From JBGPYB01 sp041493035 (lineage in GTDB: Bacteria > Acidobacteriota > Vicinamibacteria > Fen-336), in NCBI GenBank assembly GCA_041493035.1, contig JBGPYB010000092.1:1-19390 (forward strand): a stretch of 19,390 nt of DNA. Reading direction: 5' to 3'. Positions 15,201 to 19,390 of this stretch are shown piece after piece. A program made the translations under genes and the position numbers. The notes under the pieces were generated by a model. That model was not told the DNA's origin. It was given only the letters and a program-made list of their open reading frames with translations, and made no database searches. Numbering within the stretch: the stretch's first letter is position 1; every line of letters starts with the position of its first letter.

Positions 15201-15462
15201 GACCCTCTTGGGAGGTCGATTCGACGTGCTTGATCCCCTGAACGGTGTTGATGGCCTCTTCGATCTTCTTCGTGACCTCGCGCTCCACGGTCTCGGGGGA
15301 GGCGCCCGGGTACGGCGTCGTCACGGTCACGACCGGGAACTCGACGTTGGGGAACTGGTCGACGTTCAACTGTCGGTACGACGTGATCCCCAGGACGGCG
15401 AGGGCCACCATCATCATCGTGGCCAGAACCGGCTGCCTGATCGAGAGATTGCTCAGGAACAT
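12295..15462 (-). CDS. RND multidrug efflux transporter, HAE-1 family (AcrB/MdtB-like)
   Basis: The 1055-residue inner-membrane proton antiporter has an N-terminal helix (LSIRQPVLATMMMVALAVLG), a first periplasmic loop, helices 2-6 from about 335, a second large loop and helices 8-12. The proton-relay residues are present: D400 and D401 in GMLIDDAIVVREN (helix 4) and K929 in GLVTKNAILLVDF (helix 10), corresponding to AcrB D407, D408 and K940. The DD pair and intact lysine favour the drug/hydrophobe HAE-1 class over heavy-metal (HME) pumps. The C-terminal tail (about 35 residues, Ala/Pro/Arg-rich) is not conserved. The ATG at 15462 is preceded by GGAGAGG about 10 nt upstream. It sits 35 bp after the adaptor gene, in the order regulator, channel, adaptor, pump. 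Substrate unknown. Confidence 0.96.
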   Translation of the reverse strand: MFLSNLSIRQPVLATMMMVALAVLGITSYRQLNVDQFPNVEFPVVTVTTPYPGASPETVEREVTKKIEEAINTVQGIKHVESTSQEGLSNILIVFRLEVSTQVASQDIRGKVAGIRGDLPRDIDEPIVQRIDPNALPIVSVAVNAPGLSPQAATNLADKVIKRRLENVAGVGAVNLVGESKREIQVVVDRPKLEAYRLSLSQIVEALQRENIDAPAGSADRGATEALVRVAARGHSAADIGRIPVKRAVGTTILVSDVAQVIDGVEQPKNLALFDERPALALDILKQSGANTVAVADGVKAMVAKLGKELPPGITLQTVRDDSNFIRDSIHDVNTTMIIGGLLTVLIVFLFLNSWRSTVITGLTLPISVIAAFTVMRVFGFTLNIMTLMGLSLAIGMLIDDAIVVRENIVRHLQRGKDHLAAARDGTAEIGMAVMATTFTIVAVFIPVAFMGGMVGRFFYEFGITVAAAVLVSLFVSFTLDPMLSSRWVDPDVEGVEHPGNFVHAALLGFNHWFDDLHVRYERLLAWSLKHRVVVLAIAAGAFLLSFPILGILGGDFMPDFNRGEYQVAFKAAPGTTLRETGERALEMVRHLKSLPDVDYTYTVIGEAGTTYLPVTEGRTFVKLKEGTSRKSFSQVLREARRVITDVPGMTYGLFEAGPFGQKPIQISVRGSDVGELDRISRELTQAMGRVRGVADVETSLEKSKPEVKLRVDRLRANDLEVKVGSIGTTLRAAVTGQVATVIEDDAGDSHDVRVRLRPDQRRYADDLLDLAVPSERDDPNQDKMLVRLREVASAEAGSGPSTIRRKDLQREVRISANPDGRSLGEITADLEAASTRIQLPPGYDIVHGGDAEELKEMFANMFQALFLAVVFIYLILASQFGSFTHPLSIMLSLPLSLFGVAVALFITRDSLNIMSMIGLIMLMGLVTKNAILLVDFANQARASGMERDAALIKAGSTRLRPIVMTTLAMIFGMLPLAFAIGAGAEMRAPMARAVIGGLITSTLLTLVVVPVVYTYLDGLRPAAVGEWLAARRRRTTAAAPEADPITAGPIPAAE

Positions 15463-15497
15463 GCCATCATCGCCTCTCCTTCACTCCGTGGCTGCGA

Positions 15498-16607
15498 TCA
15501 ATTCCGTCGGGCCGTTTGTGGTTCGACCAGAGCGCCGGAGCCGAGCGAGACCGGCGGATCGAGGACGACGACATCCCCCGCCTCGAGACCCTTGGTGACC
15601 TGGATGGCGTCGGGAGACTCGACACCCAGGGACACCGTGCGCCGCTCGGCCTTCCCCGCCGCCACGACGAAGGTTTGCGCCTCTCCCGGAGTCCCGCCGT
15701 CCCGGACGAGGGCTGCGGGCGGGACGACGAGCGCCTGCGCGACGTGCCCCGCCCGGACCGCCGCACGGGCAAAGAGCCCGCCGACGAGGTCCTTGTTTCC
15801 CGGAACCTCCACGACGACCTCGAAGGCGCGCGTCCGCTCTTCGACCAGAGGTGCTATGCGAGCCACTCGGCCCTTGGCCTCGAAGCCTGGCAGCGCGTCG
15901 ACGGTGACGCCCACTTCCGAGCCGACTTTGGCCCGCGCCCAATCGCCCGAAGGAACCGGCGCCCGAAACTCCAGGACCGCATCGTCGACGAGCGTGAAGA
16001 CGGGCGTCCCGACGGCGAGCATCGATCCTGGATCGGCGACGCGCTTCGCCACCCGCCCGTCGAAGGGCGCGGTGATCTGGCATCGCGCCTGGTGAACCGC
16101 GGCGATGGACTCCTCGGCCCGCGCCTGGCCACGAGATGCCTCGGCCACCTGGAGAGCCACTTCCGCGGCGAGGCGGTCCTTGTCGGTAATGCCACCGGTC
16201 TTCAGCAGGCTGTCCGCACGGTCCTTCTCGACGCCGGCCTGAGACCGGTTGGCGTCGGCCACCTCGAGCGCCGCCCGCGCGCGGTCGTGGGAGAGCCGGT
16301 AGTCGGTGTCGTCGAGGACCGCCAGAACATCGCCTTTGGCCACGCGGCTCCCCTCGTCGTGGACGATGCGCAGGAGCCGGGCCGACACCTCGGAGACCAC
16401 CTGGACCTGCGCGCGGGGCCGCAGGGTTCCGGTGAGGACGAGGGTGTCGTCGAGATCGCGCCGCTCCACCACGGCCGTGCGCACAGGGACTCCACGGGGC
16501 TTCTCGGTGCCGGCGGCCGTTCCCGCGGAGCCTCCGCATCCGGCGAGCCCGAGGGCCATGGCTCCAGCGAGTGCGGCAAGGGCGAGACGTGTGGTCTTCA
16601 TCTTCAT
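15498..16607 (-). CDS. Efflux RND transporter periplasmic adaptor subunit (membrane fusion lipoprotein)
   Basis: The 369-residue adaptor links the RND pump to the TolC-like channel. It starts MKMKTTRLALAALAGAMALGLAGC; the lipobox LAGC puts a lipidated Cys at position 24, anchoring it in the inner membrane. After it come the beta-barrel/lipoyl strands (VSARLLRIVHDEGSRVAKGDVLAVLDD), a helical hairpin (about 85-160, DRARAALEVADANRSQ to GQARAEESIAAVHQ), the second lipoyl half (CQITAPFDGRVAKRVADPGS), the beta-barrel domain and the membrane-proximal domain. The ATG at 16607 overlaps the stop of the channel gene (ATGA), indicating coupled translation; the Met two codons later is an alternative. The frame remains open upstream for several hundred codons, but that part is antisense-like sequence within the channel gene. 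Confidence 0.95.
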   Translation of the reverse strand: MKMKTTRLALAALAGAMALGLAGCGGSAGTAAGTEKPRGVPVRTAVVERRDLDDTLVLTGTLRPRAQVQVVSEVSARLLRIVHDEGSRVAKGDVLAVLDDTDYRLSHDRARAALEVADANRSQAGVEKDRADSLLKTGGITDKDRLAAEVALQVAEASRGQARAEESIAAVHQARCQITAPFDGRVAKRVADPGSMLAVGTPVFTLVDDAVLEFRAPVPSGDWARAKVGSEVGVTVDALPGFEAKGRVARIAPLVEERTRAFEVVVEVPGNKDLVGGLFARAAVRAGHVAQALVVPPAALVRDGGTPGEAQTFVVAAGKAERRTVSLGVESPDAIQVTKGLEAGDVVVLDPPVSLGSGALVEPQTARRN

Positions 16608-17938
16608 TCCGTTCCTAGAGGATCGCGGGCCATCACGAAGCGCAGCATGGCGCGGGCGTTCGCATGGACGTATAAGGCCTGGCTGCGGTTGCTTTCCGCG
16701 AGAGTGAGAGCCGCCTGAGCGTCGAGAACCTCGAGTGTGTTGGCGGCGCCGAGGCGGTAGTTGGCCTGGGTCATGTCGAGGGCCTTCTGCGCCTGGGTCA
16801 CGTTGAGGGTGGCGGCGTCCAGAACCTTCTCGGCGACCCGTAGTCGGTCCACGGCGTCCTTGGCTTCCAGGCGGATCTGGTTCTCGAGGGCGATCTTGTT
16901 CTGGCTGACCTTGTTGGCCTCGGCCTGGGCCTGTACGACCTTCCCCGCCGTGCGGAAACCATCGAAGACCGGGATCTTGAGGAGGACGCCTACGTTCCAC
17001 TTCGAGAAGTCGCTTTCGAAGAAGTTCTCGGGCTTCCGAACCGACCAGCCGTAGGTCCCCGCGAAGTCGAGGGTCGGACGCCCCTCTCCCTTGGCGACGC
17101 CCACCAGCTCGCGGCGAATCTTCTCCTCGAGGGCGACGGCCTTGGCCTCGGGGCGATTCTGCCAAGCCTCGCGGACGGCGTCCTCGATCGAAACTGCGAG
17201 CGGAACGTAGTCGAGGGCGTCGGTGGGCGTCGCGGCTTCGTCGATGGGTCTTACCATCACGGCGTTCAGCCGACCACGGGCCAGGTCGGCCTGACCCTCG
17301 ATCGAGAGGAAGGTCGCGCGCTCGTTCGCGAGGTTCACCTCGAAGCGAAGTACGTCGAGCTCGGTGGCGACGCCGGCCGAGCGGCGGTTCTGGGCCTGCT
17401 CGAGCTGCTGCTCCTTCTGCCAGACGGACTTCCGCGCGATACGCACCTTCTCGATGCTCAGCAGATAGTCGTTGTAGACCTGGATCGCCGCGAGAGCCAC
17501 CGCCTGGCGCGCGCGCTGCAAGTCCTCCTGGCCGTACGCCCGACCGAGTCGCGCGGCCTTGATGGCGTGGCCCAGCTTGAAGCTGAAGAGGGTCTGCTTG
17601 AGCTGGGCCGTGCCCTCGTAAATGTTGGCGGGGATCGGCCGGAGCTGCTCCTTGAACTCGGGAGGGAACGAATCGAAGCTGCTGCTGTTGAGGAACGACG
17701 GGTCGCGGAAGCGGGTGAAGGTGCCGTAGGCCGTCAACTCGGGGAGCGCATCCGCCTTGGCCTCGGTGATGAGGCCGTCCAGCCGCCGGAGATCCTCGAG
17801 GCTCTTCTGGACGTCGGGGTTGGCCTGTAGCGCGCGGGCCACCGCCTCGGCCCGCGAGAGGTCTTCGGCGTCCGACGGAGAGGCCGCCGTCAAGAAAGCG
17901 AGGACCATGAAGGCGCAGGACTTGATACGGTCTCTCAT
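16604..17938 (-). CDS. TolC family outer membrane efflux channel
   Basis: The 444-residue protein starts with a signal peptide (MRDRIKSCAFMVLAFLTAASPSDA, likely cut before ED). It has two repeated outer-membrane efflux domains: the first holds LNSSSFDSFPPEF and QLKQTLFSF; the second holds KWNVGVLLKIPVFDGFRTAGKV, followed by long amphipathic helices (KVVQAQAEANKVSQNKIALENQIRLEAKDAVDRL). The terminal ANYRLGAANTLEVLDAQAALTLAESN is the strongly conserved TolC-family motif. I chose the ATG at 17938: it overlaps the TetR stop as ATGA, like the other junctions here, and has GAAGG at a suitable distance. The ATG at 17944, two codons upstream, is possible. It forms the exit duct of the pump encoded just downstream. 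Confidence 0.94.
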   Translation of the reverse strand: MRDRIKSCAFMVLAFLTAASPSDAEDLSRAEAVARALQANPDVQKSLEDLRRLDGLITEAKADALPELTAYGTFTRFRDPSFLNSSSFDSFPPEFKEQLRPIPANIYEGTAQLKQTLFSFKLGHAIKAARLGRAYGQEDLQRARQAVALAAIQVYNDYLLSIEKVRIARKSVWQKEQQLEQAQNRRSAGVATELDVLRFEVNLANERATFLSIEGQADLARGRLNAVMVRPIDEAATPTDALDYVPLAVSIEDAVREAWQNRPEAKAVALEEKIRRELVGVAKGEGRPTLDFAGTYGWSVRKPENFFESDFSKWNVGVLLKIPVFDGFRTAGKVVQAQAEANKVSQNKIALENQIRLEAKDAVDRLRVAEKVLDAATLNVTQAQKALDMTQANYRLGAANTLEVLDAQAALTLAESNRSQALYVHANARAMLRFVMARDPLGTE

Positions 17939-18516
17939 CTCCATCCTTCAATGATGCTATTCACCAGGCTATCGGCAAGGGTCGGTGTCAGCTCCGGACG
18001 TCCCGTGATGATGGAACCGCAAAGCGACTCTCCGAGCGCGCCCATGAAGACGAGCAGCCGAATGTCCGTGGGGCCCGGCGCCAGCTCGCCTCGAGAGATG
18101 CCATCCTCCACGCACCGCCCGATCTCGGCCACCACCGCATCGTAGAACCGCGTGAAATCAGTCTTCGGCGCGGAGCTCGGCGGATTGTGGATGACGCTGA
18201 AGATGAACCGCATGACCTCGCGGTGCTCTTGCGCGTTCTCGAAGTAGCCCCGCGCGACCCGCTTGAGCCGCTCCGGGGCCGGGCCGGGCTCCTCCAGACG
18301 GGCGATCAGCTCGCGGCGGAAGTCTTCCAGCGCACCGTCGACGAGGGCCTTGTAGACCCCCTCCTTACTCCCATAGAAATGGTAGAGCGTCGGTTTCGTG
18401 ATCCCCGCGGCCTCACATATCTCGCGGACAGAAGTGGCCTCGTAACCCTTGGACGAGAACAACTCCAGCGCTTTCTGAAGGATACGATCAGTGCTCTTGG
18501 CCTGAACTGTCGCCAT
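17935..18516 (-). CDS. TetR/AcrR family transcriptional regulator
   Basis: The 193-residue protein has an N-terminal TetR DNA-binding domain: DRILQKALELFSSKGYEATSVREICEAAGITKPTLYHFYGSKEGVYKALV (10-59), with the helix-turn-helix at about 29-48. The rest is a helical ligand-binding and dimer domain without a recognisable effector signature. It is the first gene of the efflux operon, and its stop overlaps the channel gene (ATGA). A palindromic operator lies just upstream of its start, so it probably represses itself and the whole pump operon until a substrate binds. The ATG at 18516 gives the usual short arm before the first helix; the frame is open further upstream but there runs antisense to the NYN gene and the operator. 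Confidence 0.94.
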   Translation of the reverse strand: MATVQAKSTDRILQKALELFSSKGYEATSVREICEAAGITKPTLYHFYGSKEGVYKALVDGALEDFRRELIARLEEPGPAPERLKRVARGYFENAQEHREVMRFIFSVIHNPPSSAPKTDFTRFYDAVVAEIGRCVEDGISRGELAPGPTDIRLLVFMGALGESLCGSIITGRPELTPTLADSLVNSIIEGWR

Positions 18517-18520
18517 CAGG

Positions 18521-18548
18521 CCTCTATACGTACCGGACGGTATAGAGG
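18521..18548. promoter_or_regulatory. Nested palindromic operator at the TetR/efflux promoter
   Basis: Perfect 9-bp inverted arms CCTCTATAC (18521-18529) and GTATAGAGG (18540-18548) enclose a second inverted repeat TACCG-GA-CGGTA (18531-18542) whose centre is shifted by 2 bp. The element ends 4 nt before the TetR start codon. On the minus strand TATACC (18544-18539) could be a -10 box, with a weak -35 TTCTTT (18567-18562) at 17-nt spacing, so a bound regulator would cover the promoter. Confidence 0.7.
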
Positions 18549-18621
18549 TTCCAGGGCTCGGAAAGAACAGGTGTGGTAGGCTTGGGGCCAATCCCCGTGG
18601 CCCCCTGGTTCCACCCGGGCG

Positions 18622-18656
18622 CCCCCGCTCGGGACCCCAAGGGTCCGGGACGGGGG
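18622..18656 (+). other. GC-rich two-part hairpin upstream of the NYN gene
   Basis: The inner stem GGACCC (18632-18637) and GGGTCC (18641-18646) has a CAA loop; the outer stem CCCCCG (18622-18627) pairs with CGGGGG (18651-18656), separated by a 4-nt internal loop on each side. It lies about 30 nt before the NYN start codon. If transcribed, it is a strong 5'-leader structure; there is no T-run to make it a terminator. Confidence 0.45.
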
Positions 18657-18687
18657 GTGTCGACAGAATCACCCCGCAGGAGGGTTT

Positions 18688-19390
18688 TTGGCAGCCAATC
18701 AACAGGACGAGCAACGTCTCGCGCTCTTCATCGATTTCGAAAACATCGCCATCGGCGTCCGCGACGCCCACTACCGCAAGTTCGACATCAACCTCGTCCT
18801 GGAGCGCCTCCTGGACAAGGGCAAGCTCCTCGTCAAGAAAGCCTACGCCGACTGGAGCCGCTACTCCGACTACAAGCGCAGCTTCCACGAAGCCGCCATC
18901 GAGCTGATCGAGGTACCCCAGAAGTCCGTGGGAGGCAAGAACTCCGCCGACATCCGCCTCGTCGTCGACGCCATGGACATGTCGTTCCAGAAAGAGCACA
19001 TCAATTGCTTCGTTGTGGCGTCGGGAGACTCCGACTTCTCTCCCCTCGTCTCGAAGCTCAAAGAGAACAACAAGTACGTGATCGGGCTGGGCGTGAAGAA
19101 CTCCACCTCCGATCTGCTCATCGAGAACTGCGACGAGTTCATCTTCTACGAGGACCTCGTCCGCGGGCAGCAGCGGCCGCTGCCCGTCATGGCCAACGTG
19201 CCCGAGAAGGTCCAGGAGTGCTTCGCCCTCCTCGTCGACTCGATCCTCGCTCTGCAGCGCGAGAACAAGGAGGTCCTCTGGGGCTCCATGGACAAGGCGA
19301 CCATGAAGCGCAAGAAGCCTTCCTTCATCGAGACCTACTACGGCTTCCGGACGTTCAGCCATCTCCTCGAGGACGCCCAGCGCCGGAACA
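18688..19390 (+). CDS. NYN domain protein with LOTUS/OST-HTH-like region (3' partial)
   Basis: Residues 1-234 are visible before the window ends. The NYN (PIN-like, Limkain/LabA-type) RNase domain covers about 10-160: LALFIDFENIAIG (11-23) with Asp16 and Asn19, NSADIRLVVDAMDM (85-98) with Asp88, and FVVASGDSDFSPLVSKLKENN (108-128) with Asp114 and Asp116, the expected acidic metal-binding set. After a linker comes EVLWGSMDKATMKRKKPSFIETYYGFRTFSHLLEDA, typical of the OST-HTH/LOTUS RNA-binding domain that often follows NYN in bacteria. The start is TTG at 18688, preceded by a strong AGGAGG (18678-18683) only 4 nt away; no ATG lies early in this frame. A role in RNA processing or decay is inferred from the family. 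It is divergent from the TetR gene. Confidence 0.88.
   Translation, partial: MAANQQDEQRLALFIDFENIAIGVRDAHYRKFDINLVLERLLDKGKLLVKKAYADWSRYSDYKRSFHEAAIELIEVPQKSVGGKNSADIRLVVDAMDMSFQKEHINCFVVASGDSDFSPLVSKLKENNKYVIGLGVKNSTSDLLIENCDEFIFYEDLVRGQQRPLPVMANVPEKVQECFALLVDSILALQRENKEVLWGSMDKATMKRKKPSFIETYYGFRTFSHLLEDAQRRN

Noticed and set aside
18517..19362. N-terminal extension of the TetR frame towards the right end
   Set aside because: It is antisense to the NYN gene and reads through the operator; TetR proteins start close to the helix-turn-helix, as the ATG at 18516 provides.
1..19390. tRNA, rRNA, CRISPR array, insertion sequence, integrase or attachment site
   Set aside because: No transposase or integrase motif, repeat-spacer pattern, cloverleaf or rRNA-like stretch was recognised on reading both strands; a covariance-model search was not possible here.

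Overview
The window is a high-GC stretch of bacterial chromosome. Sampled 60-base lines give about 68% GC in sufC and about 53-58% in the small island at the left end. It comes from a Gram-negative-type (diderm) organism: there is a complete RND pump operon with an outer-membrane channel and a lipoprotein adaptor. A SUF operon with SufU and SufT, carotenoid hydroxylase, RHS/YD-repeat protein, twin-domain M16 peptidase and LOTUS-type NYN protein together fit Acidobacteriota or a neighbouring phylum. That placement is inference; there is no rRNA or marker gene here to settle it.

Left end (1-1834): the 3' end of an RHS/YD-repeat gene. After its DPSGL junction it carries a 132-residue, cysteine-rich tip (nine Cys) with a HETSH (HExxH) zinc-protease motif. 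Next comes a small gene for a protein with a signal-peptide-like N-terminus, placed where a cognate immunity gene is expected. This is the most novel-looking part of the window: a candidate metallopeptidase toxin that appears to act in the cell envelope.

Minus-strand block (1835-4459): an ABC-2 exporter (ATPase and permease, GTGA overlap), then a CrtZ-type carotenoid hydroxylase 19 nt downstream, probably one transcription unit.

Divergent control region (4460-4571): a conspicuously AT-rich island with a near-consensus sigma-70 promoter (TTGACT, 17 nt, TATACT) only 8 nt from the sufC start codon, and a 10-bp palindrome over the -35 box.

Plus-strand SUF operon (4572-9412): sufC, sufD, sufS, sufU and sufT, linked by ATGA overlaps, then an Rrf2/IscR-like regulator whose start abuts the sufT stop. 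It encodes the scaffold ATPase, SufD, the cysteine desulfurase, the sulfur acceptor, a MIP18-family maturation factor and a probable Fe-S-sensing repressor. sufB, normally essential to the SufBCD scaffold, is not in the window.

Minus-strand efflux operon (9451-18516, transcribed right to left): a TetR regulator with a nested palindromic operator at its start, a TolC-like channel, a membrane-fusion lipoprotein, an HAE-1-type RND transporter and a secreted M16 zinc peptidase. It converges on the suf operon, and the junction holds a repeat/hairpin that supplies the stop codon of the Rrf2 gene.

Right end (18517-19390): the TetR operator, a GC-rich inverted repeat, and the 5' part of a NYN-LOTUS RNase-like gene with a TTG start, cut by the window end. 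No tRNA, rRNA, CRISPR array, insertion sequence or attachment site was recognised. No gene-free stretch exceeds 300 bases.
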